DNA of 64,000 nt from DATFQI01 sp963816955. Lineage in GTDB: Bacteria; Actinomycetota; Thermoleophilia; Solirubrobacterales; Solirubrobacteraceae. Positions 57,094 to 64,000 of this stretch are shown piece after piece; within the stretch, counting starts at the first letter, position 1, and every line of letters begins with the position of its first letter. The notes below the pieces were generated by a model. That model ran no database searches. It saw nothing but the letters and a program-made list of their open reading frames with translations, and had not been told where the DNA came from. The stretch spans positions 124,001-188,000 of the forward strand of contig CAWFME010000003.1 in NCBI GenBank assembly GCA_963816955.1. Reading direction: 5' to 3'. Position numbers and translations under genes: made by a program.

Positions 57094-57858
57094 GTGCCCG
57101 ACTTCGGACTCGAGGAACGCGTCTGCCTCGTCACCGGCGCGGCGCGCGGGATCGGGCGCGCGATCGCGATCGCTCTGGCCGGCGCAGGCGCGGACGTCGC
57201 GCTCGGGCTGCGAGATGCCGACACGGGCGGGGAGGTGGCCGACGAGATCGCGGCGGCCGGCCGCACCGCGTTCCCGGTCCAGATGGACGTGACCGACCTC
57301 GAGCAGGTCGATGCCGCCGTCGGGCAGGTCGTGCGGCGCTTCGGCCGGATCGACGTGCTGGTCAACAACGCCGGCATCGGGCCGCCCGAGACCCCGGCGG
57401 AGGACGTCACCGTGGAGGACTTCGACGCCACCGTGGCGCTCAACCTGCGCGGCACCTTCTTCGCGAGCCAGACGGTGGGCCGGCGGATGATCGGCCAGGG
57501 CTCGGGCCGGATCGTCAACCTCTCCTCGCAGGCCGGCTTCGTCGCGCTGCCGGGAGAGGCGGTGTACTGCATGACGAAGGCCGCCATCTCGCACTTGACG
57601 AAGTGCCTCGCCGTCGAGTGGGGCGACCACGGGATCACCGTCAACGCCGTGGCGCCGACGTTCATCGCCACGCCCGGCACCGAGCCGGCCCTCGCCGATT
57701 CGGCCTTCCGCGCGGACGTGGAGGAGCGGATCGCGGCCCTGCACCGGATCGGCACGCCCGACGACGTGACGGGCGCCGTCGTCTTCCTCGCGTCGCCCGC
57801 CGCCTCGCTCATCACCGGCCAGACACTGCTCGTCGACGGCGGCTGGACCGCACGATGA
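57094..57858 (+). CDS. SDR-family oxidoreductase
   Basis: A 254-residue classical short-chain dehydrogenase. GTG 57094 begins VPDFGLEERVCLVTGAARGI; the dinucleotide motif is TGAARGIGR, then NNAGIGPPE, NLSSQAGFVALPGEAVYCMT with Ser and Tyr-x3-Lys, and the late VNAVAPTFIATPGTEPALA. It probably oxidises or reduces a sugar or polyol. Its stop overlaps the ATG of the ManA-like gene (ATGA). Confidence 0.87.
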   Translation: MPDFGLEERVCLVTGAARGIGRAIAIALAGAGADVALGLRDADTGGEVADEIAAAGRTAFPVQMDVTDLEQVDAAVGQVVRRFGRIDVLVNNAGIGPPETPAEDVTVEDFDATVALNLRGTFFASQTVGRRMIGQGSGRIVNLSSQAGFVALPGEAVYCMTKAAISHLTKCLAVEWGDHGITVNAVAPTFIATPGTEPALADSAFRADVEERIAALHRIGTPDDVTGAVVFLASPAASLITGQTLLVDGGWTAR

Positions 57859-58823
57859 GGCCGTACAGGCTCCCGCCCAACATCCTGCGCCACTTCTACG
57901 CCGGGGGTGAACGGATCGCCGCGCTGCGCGGCACGGAGCCACAGGACCACACGCCCGAGGAGTGGATCGGCGCGGCCAACACGACGTTCGACGGCTCGCG
58001 CGGCCTGTCGCAGCTGCCCGACGGCACGCTCGTGCGTGACGCGATCGAGGCCGATCCGGAGGCGTTCCTCGGCGCAGAGCACGTGGTCCGCTTCGGCGCC
58101 GAGCCGGCGCTGCTGGTCAAGCTGCTCGACGCGGGACAGCGGCTGCCGGTGCACTTCCACCCGGACCGGGCCTTCGCGGCCCGCGAGCTCGGCCTTGCCC
58201 ACGGCAAGACCGAGGCGTGGCTGATCATCGACGCGGACCCCGGCGCGTCCGTGCACGTCGGTTTCTCGCGCGAGGTCGCCCTTTCCGAGGTGCGCGGCTG
58301 GATGACCGGGCAGGCCTCCGCCGCGATGCTCGGCGCGATGCGGGAGCTACCGGTGGCCGCCGGCGACGCGATCTTCGTGCCGGCCGGCACGCCGCACGCG
58401 ATCGGCGCGGGGATCCTGATGGTGGAGGTCCAGGAGCCCACCGACCTCTCCGTGCTGCTCGAGTGGGAGGGGTTCGAGCTCACGGAGGACGACGGCCACC
58501 TCGGCCTCGGCTGGGACACCGCCCTGCAGGCGCTGGACCGCTCCGTGTGGACCGAGGGGCGCGCCGCCGCCCTGCGCGGTCCGGGCCCCGGCCGCTCGCT
58601 GCTCCCGGCCGCAGCGGATCCATGGTTTCGAGCGGAACGCGTGCGCGGCGGCGACCGGCTCGACCAGGGCTTCAGCATCCTCGTCGGCATCTCCGGCGAG
58701 GGCGAGCTGGGCGGCGAGCCGTTCGGCCGGGGAACCGCGCTGCTCGTGCCCTACGCCGCAGGAGCGCTCGCACTCACCGGCGACGCCCAGGCGATCCGCT
58801 GCCGCCCGCCGGACCCGGCGTAG
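57855..58823 (+). CDS. class I mannose-6-phosphate isomerase-like protein
   Basis: A 322-residue cupin. It shows the zinc ligands in RLPVHFHPDRAFAARELGLA, GKTEAWLIIDADPGASVHVG, and FVPAGTPHAIGAGILMVEVQ with the conserved QEP. This arrangement matches ManA-type isomerases that interconvert ketose- and aldose-6-phosphates. It is translationally coupled to the SDR gene. The role in the pathway of the PfkB and P-loop kinases next door is likely but not shown. Confidence 0.82.
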   Translation: MRPYRLPPNILRHFYAGGERIAALRGTEPQDHTPEEWIGAANTTFDGSRGLSQLPDGTLVRDAIEADPEAFLGAEHVVRFGAEPALLVKLLDAGQRLPVHFHPDRAFAARELGLAHGKTEAWLIIDADPGASVHVGFSREVALSEVRGWMTGQASAAMLGAMRELPVAAGDAIFVPAGTPHAIGAGILMVEVQEPTDLSVLLEWEGFELTEDDGHLGLGWDTALQALDRSVWTEGRAAALRGPGPGRSLLPAAADPWFRAERVRGGDRLDQGFSILVGISGEGELGGEPFGRGTALLVPYAAGALALTGDAQAIRCRPPDPA

Positions 58824-58880
58824 CCGCCTAGGTCCGAGCCTCTCCTCAGGTCTCCGTGGCGCCGCGGCGATCGCCCGGCG

Positions 58881-59507
58881 CTAGTCGACCCGCACGACGA
58901 GGTCTGCGCGCGAGCGCGTGGTCGCGACGAGCTCGGCGTTGCGCTCGTCGCTGCGCAGGACCCATTCGCGAGCGAATTGCGGTGCCTTGCCGAACTCGAT
59001 GTGGCGGGCGACCAGCCAGTCGCGGCGGCGGTCCTCGTCGCCTTCGACGAACCATGCTTCGTCGAGCAGCGCGCGCACGTCCGCCCAATCGCCGTCGTCG
59101 ACGAGCAGGTAGTTCCCCTCCGTCACCACGAGTGGCACCTCGCGCGGCACGGGCACGGCGCAGGCCACCGGCTGCTCGATCTCGCGGCGGAACTCGGGCG
59201 CGTAGACGACGGCCTCTTCCCGGGCCCGCAGGCGCCGCAGCAGCGCCGCGAAGCCGCTCGCGTCGAACGTGTCCGGCGCGCCCTTGCGGTCCGCGCGGCC
59301 GAGCCGCTCCAGTTCGGCCTGCGCGAGGTGGAAGCCGTCCATCCCGACCAGGCGGGCCGTGTCCGGGCCGAGCTCGCCGACGAGCGCGGCCGCGATCGTG
59401 GACTTGCCGCCGCCCGGGGCGCCGGCGATCCCGAGGATGCGGCGGTCGCCCTGGCCGGCCAGCGCGCGCGCCCGCTCCACGAGCTCGCCGAGCGGGGGAG
59501 CGGTCAG
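58881..59507 (-). CDS. P-loop nucleoside/nucleotide-kinase-like (uridine kinase/PanK fold) protein
   Basis: About 208 residues. It has the Walker A GIAGAPGGGKSTIAAALVGE, MDGFHLAQAELERLGRADRK, DTFDASGFAALLRRLRARE, and VVTEGNYLLVDDGDWADVRA (Walker B-like), all typical of the fructose/nucleoside kinase group (FrcK-like). No ATG/GTG/TTG fits well; CTG 59507 overlaps the PfkB stop (CTGA), and GTG 59480 is an alternative that trims nine residues. It likely phosphorylates a sugar taken up by the ABC transporter to the right. Confidence 0.78.
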   Translation of the reverse strand: MTAPPLGELVERARALAGQGDRRILGIAGAPGGGKSTIAAALVGELGPDTARLVGMDGFHLAQAELERLGRADRKGAPDTFDASGFAALLRRLRAREEAVVYAPEFRREIEQPVACAVPVPREVPLVVTEGNYLLVDDGDWADVRALLDEAWFVEGDEDRRRDWLVARHIEFGKAPQFAREWVLRSDERNAELVATTRSRADLVVRVD

Positions 59508-60442
59508 CCGAGCACCCCCGCCTCGAGCTCCGACAGGTGCGGCGGCGAGGCGCCGGGGCGTTCGCAGGTGCGGGCGGCGATCAGGCAGGCGAACTCCGCG
59601 GCCGTGGCCACCGTGTCGATGTCGGCGAGGTCGTCGCGGCCGAGGCCGCGGGCATGCCACCAGGCGACGAAGCCGCCGCCGAAGGCGTCCCCGGCGCCGA
59701 TCGTGTCGACGACCGTCGTGGGCGGGGAGGGCACCGCCAGCTCGGCGGTGCGCGTGATCACCAGCGCGCCGCTGGGCCCGCGCGTCAGCAGCCCCACGGA
59801 CGGCCCGCCGGCGAGCAGCTCGCGCACGGCGTCCACAGAGCGGCGTCCGGGTGCGAGCCAGTCGAGGTCCTCCTCGCTGACCTTGAGCACGTGACTCCGC
59901 GAGAGCACGCGCGTGAGCCGCTCCCGGTAGGCCCCCGCGTCGGGGATGACGTCGGGCCTGACGTTCGGGTCGACGAAGACCGTCGCGTGGCCCGAGAGCC
60001 GCGCGATGACGGCCTCCAGCGCCGACGCCGTCGGCTCCAGCACGAGGCCGAGCGTGCCGGCGTGCAGGATCTGGACCTCGTCGGGGCGGGCCGCGAGCGC
60101 GGCCTCCGATGTCAGGCCTGCCGCGGCGGTGCCCTCCGTATAGAAGCGGTAGCGCGCGACGCCGAGCTCGTCGACGTCGGCCAGCGCGAGCGTGGTCGGG
60201 TCGTCGGTGTGGACGATCGCGTCGAGCCGCACGCCATCTTCTGCGAGCAGAGCCTCCAGGCGCTGACCGAAGCGATCTCGCGAGAGCCGGCCGAGGTAGG
60301 CCACGGGGCGCTCCAGCCGTGCGATCGTCCGAGCGGCGTTGAACGGACCGCCGCCGGGGTGGGCCGCGAGCGCATCGATCGTGTCCGAGGCGGGGACCAG
60401 ATCGATCAGCGCTTCGCCCGCGACGAGGATCACTCCGGCCAC
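59504..60442 (-). CDS. PfkB-family sugar kinase (fructokinase-like)
   Basis: About 312 residues. N-terminal VILVAGEALIDLVPA, GGGPFNAARTIARLERPVAY, YRFYTEGTAAAGLTSE, FVDPNVRPDVIPDAGAYRER and the PfkB signature VVDTIGAGDAFGGGFVAWW with the catalytic Asp. It would phosphorylate a ketohexose or related sugar. GTG 60442 or GTG 60433 can be the start. It is divergent from the SDR gene at 60482 by about 40 bases. Confidence 0.85.
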   Translation of the reverse strand: MAGVILVAGEALIDLVPASDTIDALAAHPGGGPFNAARTIARLERPVAYLGRLSRDRFGQRLEALLAEDGVRLDAIVHTDDPTTLALADVDELGVARYRFYTEGTAAAGLTSEAALAARPDEVQILHAGTLGLVLEPTASALEAVIARLSGHATVFVDPNVRPDVIPDAGAYRERLTRVLSRSHVLKVSEEDLDWLAPGRRSVDAVRELLAGGPSVGLLTRGPSGALVITRTAELAVPSPPTTVVDTIGAGDAFGGGFVAWWHARGLGRDDLADIDTVATAAEFACLIAARTCERPGASPPHLSELEAGVLG

Positions 60443-60481
60443 GGGCGAGCACGGTACATGAGCGTCGTGGAGAATCGGGTC

Positions 60482-61234
60482 ATGAGCGTGCTCGACGCGT
60501 TTCGGCTGGACGGCCGGGTGGCCGTCGTGACCGGCGGCAACCGCGGGCTCGGCTTCGCGTTCGCCCGCGCGCTCGGCGAGGCGGGCGCCCGCGTAGCGAT
60601 AGCGGCGAGAGACCCAGGCCAGAACGCCGAGGCGGCGGCCGCACTCGGCGCGCTCGCCGTCGAGCTCGACGTCACAGATCCCACGAGCGTCGCAGAGATG
60701 GCGGAGCGCGTGACCGGCGAGCTGGGGCCGATCGACGTGCTGGTCAACAACGCCGGCGCCTGCTATCACCGCCCGGCGCTCGAGGTTCCGGAGGAAGAGT
60801 GGCGGGCGGTCTGGGACGTCAACGTCGACGGGCTCTGGCACTGCTCGCGCGTGGTGGGCGCGCAGATGGTCGAGCGCCGTGCCGGCGTGATCGTGAACAT
60901 CGGGTCGATCTCGGCGATGATCGTCAACCGTCCGCAGATGCAGCCGGCCTACAACGCGTCGAAGGCGGCCGTGCACCAGCTCACGAAGTCGCTCGCCGCG
61001 GAATGGGCGCCCTACGGCATCCGCGTCAACGCGCTCGCGCCCGGCTACACGAAGACCGAGATGGCCCCGGTCGACGAGCCGCGCTTCCGCCGCCACTGGA
61101 TCGAGGACGCACCGATGGAGCGCTACACGACACCGGACGAGCTCGGCCCGTCGCTGCTGTACCTCGCGTCCGACGCGTCGAGCTTCGTGACCGGCTCGGT
61201 GCTCGTCGTGGACGGCGGATACACGCTCTGGTGA
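60482..61234 (+). CDS. SDR-family oxidoreductase
   Basis: A 250-residue classical SDR similar to gluconate 5-dehydrogenase or mannitol/sorbitol-type enzymes: LDAFRLDGRVAVVTGGNRGL, LVNNAGACYHRPALEVPE, VNIGSISAMIVNRPQMQPAY with Ser and YNASK, and APGYTKTEMAPVDEP. ATG 60482 has a GGAG site; ATG 60458 is an alternative. A palindromic operator-like sequence follows directly after its stop. Confidence 0.86.
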   Translation: MSVLDAFRLDGRVAVVTGGNRGLGFAFARALGEAGARVAIAARDPGQNAEAAAALGALAVELDVTDPTSVAEMAERVTGELGPIDVLVNNAGACYHRPALEVPEEEWRAVWDVNVDGLWHCSRVVGAQMVERRAGVIVNIGSISAMIVNRPQMQPAYNASKAAVHQLTKSLAAEWAPYGIRVNALAPGYTKTEMAPVDEPRFRRHWIEDAPMERYTTPDELGPSLLYLASDASSFVTGSVLVVDGGYTLW

Positions 61235-61235
61235 G

Positions 61236-61253
61236 TGTCACAAGCTTGTTACA
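61236..61253. promoter_or_regulatory. operator-like dyad
   Basis: TGTCACAAGCTTGTTACA is an 18-base near-perfect palindrome (16 of 18 positions) one base after the SDR stop and upstream of the small gene and AroE-like gene. It has the TGT-N-ACA end pattern of many FNR/CRP- and GntR-type sites. Confidence 0.5.
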
Positions 61254-61317
61254 ATATCGACCTCCGGTGCCGATGTAATGAGTGCCGGATTCCTCCCCAG
61301 AACAAGGATCGCCCCAA

Positions 61318-61463
61318 TGACACGACGTTTCCTGGGCGCTCTGCGATCCATCATCGCCGAGCCGAGCCCCGACGCCAACGTGCACTTCCACGGCGACGGC
61401 ATCAACGGCGAGCCGGCCGCGTGCTTCGACGCGCACTGCCGCCGCCCGGCCCTCGAGGTCTGA
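61318..61463 (+). CDS. 48-residue hypothetical protein
   Basis: ATG 61318, nine bases after AAGGA, gives MTRRFLGALRSIIAEPSPDA, NVHFHGDGINGEPAA, then CFDAHCRRPALEV. It has HFHGD and a C-x4-C pair that might bind metal. It lies between the SDR and the hairpin, and reads cleanly in GC-rich codons. Family unknown. Confidence 0.45.
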
Positions 61464-61473
61464 TGACACGGTC

Positions 61474-61503
61474 GTGAGCCGGGGCGCAGGTGCCCCGGCT
61501 CAC
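61474..61503. terminator. hairpin terminator
   Basis: GTGAGCCGGGGC and GCCCCGGCTCAC form a perfect 12-base-pair stem with a six-base loop, after the small gene and before the AroE-like gene at 61548. No T-run. Confidence 0.65.
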
Positions 61504-61547
61504 ACGGCCGCCTGACGGGATGGCTCGCGGCGCGCAAGAGTACGCGC

Positions 61548-62408
61548 ATGAGCTTCCTCAGCCTGCTCACCGGCTCGTTCTCGCAGGGCGCCGCCGACAA
61601 CCCCACCGTCGCGATGATCGAGGCGGCCTACCGCCACCACGGGGTTGACGCGCGCTACGTCAACTGCGAGGTGCCCCCCGAGGCGCTCGGCGACGCCGTC
61701 CGCGGCGCGCGCGCCATGGGATGGGCCGGCTTCAACTGCTCGATCCCGCACAAGGTCGCCGTCGTCGAGCATCTCGACGGCCTCGGCGAGTCGGCGTCGG
61801 TGATCGGCGCGGTCAACTGCGCGGTCGCGCGCGACGGCCGGCTCATCGGCGAGAACACCGACGGGCAGGGCTTCATGACGGCGCTGCGGACCGTGGTCGA
61901 CCCGGCGGGCCGCTCGCTCGTGCTGTTCGGCGCGGGCGGCGCGGCGCGCGCGATCGCCGTCGAGGCGGCGCTCGCGGGCGCCGGCCCGATCACGGTCGTC
62001 AACCGCGACGCCGGCCGCGGGAGCGAGCTCGTCGAGCTGCTCGACGAGCGCACGCCCGCCGACGCCGAGTTCGTGCCGTGGCGGGGCACCTACCGCGTGC
62101 CTGAGGGCGTCGACATCGTCGTCAACGCCACTTCGGTCGGCCTGTTCCCCGACGTCGGCGCGCGGCTCGATGTGGACCCGGACAGCCTGCGCGCCGGGAT
62201 TGTGGTCGCCGACGTGATCCCGAACCCGCCGCGGACGGCGCTGCTCGCGGACGCGGAAACGCGCGGGTGCACCGTGCTGGACGGCCTCGGCATGCTCGTC
62301 AACCAGGGCGTGATCTCCATCCGTCACTGGACCGGGGTCGACGCCGATCCCGCGGTGATGCGCCGGACGGTCGAGGAGCTGTTCGGGCTCCTCGACCCTC
62401 CGGGGTGA
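61548..62408 (+). CDS. aroE: shikimate dehydrogenase-like protein
   Basis: A 286-residue AroE-fold enzyme. It has LLTGSFSQGAADNP, FNCSIPHKVAVVEHLDGLGE with the catalytic Lys, GAVNCAVARDGRLIGENTDG, the NADP motif VLFGAGGAARAIAVEAALAG, VVNRDAGRGSE and GLGMLVNQGVISIRHWTG. The N-terminal loop differs from a typical biosynthetic AroE (SQGAADNP in place of the usual SPSP substrate segment), so a quinate- or inositol-related polyol may be the substrate. It is convergent with the ABC transporter genes. Confidence 0.82.
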   Translation: MSFLSLLTGSFSQGAADNPTVAMIEAAYRHHGVDARYVNCEVPPEALGDAVRGARAMGWAGFNCSIPHKVAVVEHLDGLGESASVIGAVNCAVARDGRLIGENTDGQGFMTALRTVVDPAGRSLVLFGAGGAARAIAVEAALAGAGPITVVNRDAGRGSELVELLDERTPADAEFVPWRGTYRVPEGVDIVVNATSVGLFPDVGARLDVDPDSLRAGIVVADVIPNPPRTALLADAETRGCTVLDGLGMLVNQGVISIRHWTGVDADPAVMRRTVEELFGLLDPPG

Positions 62409-62410
62409 CG

Positions 62411-63274
62411 TCACGCCGTGGGGGCGCCGCCCTGCTGCGTCTGCTGCCCGCCATCGTCGACCTTCGGCACCTCGTCGGGCGCGTCCTTGTGCTCGATGTC
62501 GTGCACCACGGCGCCCGTCATGATGCCCACGACCTCGTGCATCGAGTGCTGTTTCGGATCCACCACCGCCACGCGCTTGCCGAGCCGGTGGATGTGGATC
62601 CGGTCGGCGATCTCGAACACGTGCGGCATGTTGTGGCTGATCAGGATCACGGGCAGGCCCTTGTCGCGCACGCGCTTGATCAGCTCGAGCACCTGGCCGG
62701 ACTCCTTGACGCCGAGCGCGGCCGTCGGCTCGTCCATGATCACGAGCTTGCGCGCCCACGCCGCCGCCCGCGCGACGGCGACGCCCTGGCGCTGGCCGCC
62801 CGAGAGCGTCTCCACCGCCTGGCTCATCGACCGGATACCGATCTGCAGAGCCTTCATCTGCTTGACGGCCTCCTCCCTCTGGCCCTTGTGGTCGACCATG
62901 CGGAGGATGCTTCCGAGCGGACCGGCCCGCCGTTTCTCGCGGCCGAGGAACAGGTTCGTCGCGATGTCCAGCGCGGGGGCCACCGCGAGGTCCTGATAGA
63001 CGGTCTCGATCCCGGCCGAGCGGGCGTCGTTCGGCGTCTTGAACTTCACCACCTCCCCGTCGAGGCGGATCTCGCCCTCGTCGGGGATCACGGCGCCCGA
63101 GAGCGCCTTGATCATGCTCGACTTCCCCGCTCCGTTATCCCCGATCACGGCGAGGATCTCGCCGGGGTAGAGGTCGAAGTCGGCGCCGTCCATCGCCGTG
63201 ACGTTGCCGTAGGCCTTCTTGAGGCCCGTGGCGGCGAGGATCGGCGTCCCGCTGCGGTCGATCTCAGGGCTCAT
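62411..63274 (-). CDS. ribose-type sugar ABC transporter ATPase (single domain, FrcA-like)
   Basis: A 287-residue ATPase with AVIGDNGAGKSSMIKALSGA (Walker A), TLSGGQRQGVAVARAAAWAR (signature), LVIMDEPTAALGVKE (Walker B) and VILISHNMPHVFEIADRI. It has one ABC domain rather than the fused pair of RbsA/XylG, like FrcA, with a Q/G-rich C-terminal tail. ATG 63274 overlaps the permease stop (ATGA). The substrate is a monosaccharide by family. Confidence 0.88.
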   Translation of the reverse strand: MSPEIDRSGTPILAATGLKKAYGNVTAMDGADFDLYPGEILAVIGDNGAGKSSMIKALSGAVIPDEGEIRLDGEVVKFKTPNDARSAGIETVYQDLAVAPALDIATNLFLGREKRRAGPLGSILRMVDHKGQREEAVKQMKALQIGIRSMSQAVETLSGGQRQGVAVARAAAWARKLVIMDEPTAALGVKESGQVLELIKRVRDKGLPVILISHNMPHVFEIADRIHIHRLGKRVAVVDPKQHSMHEVVGIMTGAVVHDIEHKDAPDEVPKVDDGGQQTQQGGAPTA

Positions 63275-64000
63275 GCGCGCCCCCTCGCGATCTGGTCGAC
63301 GGACACGGCCACGATGACCAGGATGCCCGTGATGAGGATCTGGTAGGTCGACGCCACGCCCATGAGGACGAGGCCGTTGCGGACGACGCCGATGATGAGC
63401 GCGCCGATCAGCGTGCCGATGATCGTGCCGCGGCCGCCGAACAGGCTGGTCCCGCCCAGAACGACGGCGGTGATGGCGTCGAGGTTGTCGGTGATGCCCG
63501 CGTTCGGGTCGCCGACGCTCGTGCGCGACACGAGCAGCACGGCCGCGATGCCGTAGACCGCGCCCGCGACCACGTAGACCATCAGCAGCTGCTTGCGGAC
63601 CGGGACGCCCATCAGGCGCGTCGCTTCCGGGTTGTCGCCCAGCGCGTACACGCGCCGGCCCCAGGTCGTCTGCGTGAGCACGAACCATGCCACCGCGAAC
63701 AGGCCGAGCGCGACCAGCGTTCCGTAGGTGATGGCGGTGGAGCCGATCTTGAACGACTCGCCGAGCTTGGTCATCGCGCTCGGCAGGTTCGAGATCGTCT
63801 CGTCCTTGGAGTAGATGTGCGTCAGCGCGGAGCAGATGCTGAACGTGCCCAGCGTGACGATGAAGGGCGGCAGGCTCAGGCTCACCACCAGCCCGCCGTT
63901 GACGACGCCGACGAGCATGCAGGTGGCGACCCCGAGCAGGATCGCGATCAGCGGCGGCACGCCGGAGTCGACGGCCAGCTTGGTCATCACGATCGAGCCG
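63271..64000 (-). CDS. ribose-type sugar ABC transporter permease (5' end outside window)
   Basis: The last 243 or so residues of a multi-span permease of the RbsC/FrcC family, open to the window edge (the frame extends SIV- before the visible VMTKLAVDSGV). It has GVPPLIAILLGVATCMLVGV, GTFSICSALTHIYSKDE, the EAA-like RRVYALGDNPEATRLMGVPV and SLFGGRGTIIGTLIGALIIG. With the ATPase it forms a monosaccharide importer; the binding protein would lie to the right. Confidence 0.88.
   Translation of the reverse strand, partial: GSIVMTKLAVDSGVPPLIAILLGVATCMLVGVVNGGLVVSLSLPPFIVTLGTFSICSALTHIYSKDETISNLPSAMTKLGESFKIGSTAITYGTLVALGLFAVAWFVLTQTTWGRRVYALGDNPEATRLMGVPVRKQLLMVYVVAGAVYGIAAVLLVSRTSVGDPNAGITDNLDAITAVVLGGTSLFGGRGTIIGTLIGALIIGVVRNGLVLMGVASTYQILITGILVIVAVSVDQIARGRA

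Overview
The window is very GC-rich and densely coded, with many GTG/TTG starts and stop/start overlaps (ATGA, GTGA, TGATG). Gene content suggests a free-living, aerobic actinobacterium, probably of the Thermoleophilia/Solirubrobacterales kind. The grounds are a B12-dependent class II ribonucleotide reductase, form I carbon monoxide dehydrogenase, a heme A synthase and a two-domain copper oxidase. The lineage is an inference from content and style, not a measured placement.

Layout. 1-17.7 kb is a cell-surface polysaccharide locus. It holds GT4 and GT2 glycosyltransferases, a Wzx-like flippase, an ABC-2 exporter pair (Wzm/Wzt) whose ATPase has a carbohydrate-recognition tail, a GT4-GT2 fusion, and a GT4/coiled-coil/methyltransferase fusion carrying one frameshift. 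17.7-21.8 kb holds heme A synthase, an orphan FCD-domain protein, threonine aldolase, a VOC protein and a luciferase-like monooxygenase. 22.0-33.0 kb is a form I CO dehydrogenase cluster. Five small membrane proteins lead into coxM-S-L, an XdhC-YHS fusion, a MobA-like transferase, coxD, coxE, a small Cys protein, a stand-alone fragment-like CoxL paralogue, yceI, coxG and a zinc-ribbon protein. Almost every gene here is broken by single-base indels although catalytic motifs are intact, while the flanks are clean. 33.3-36.3 kb is a multicopper oxidase / ZIP transporter / DtxR regulator operon. 36.2-38.9 kb has two tiny membrane proteins, a complex operator-like palindrome, and two paralogous proteins with an LQRxAGNRAV leader motif around a membrane protein and a secreted protein. 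39.2-49.5 kb is mostly housekeeping (nrdJ, galE, tmk, holB, fdhD, PHP phosphatase) plus a lysyl-oxidase-like secreted protein and a 156-bp palindrome. 49.5-54.3 kb has a REC/PAS/GGDEF/EAL protein with a coupled response regulator, a PabB-PabC fusion and tRNA-Thr(CGT). 54.5-64 kb holds an MDR oxidoreductase, an NCS1 permease and a carbohydrate-catabolism group: two SDRs, a ManA-like isomerase, a PfkB kinase, a P-loop kinase, an AroE-like dehydrogenase and a ribose-type ABC transporter running off the right edge.

How it fits together. The surface locus supplies an assembly and export line for a cell-wall glycan. The cox cluster would let the cell draw electrons from trace CO into a respiratory chain, and the heme A synthase nearby fits an aa3-type terminal oxidase. 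The copper oxidase / ZIP / DtxR trio looks like a metal-homeostasis operon. The main candidates for undescribed biology are the five-protein membrane module ahead of coxM, the mini-CoxL, and the leader-motif protein pair at 36.7-38.9 kb.
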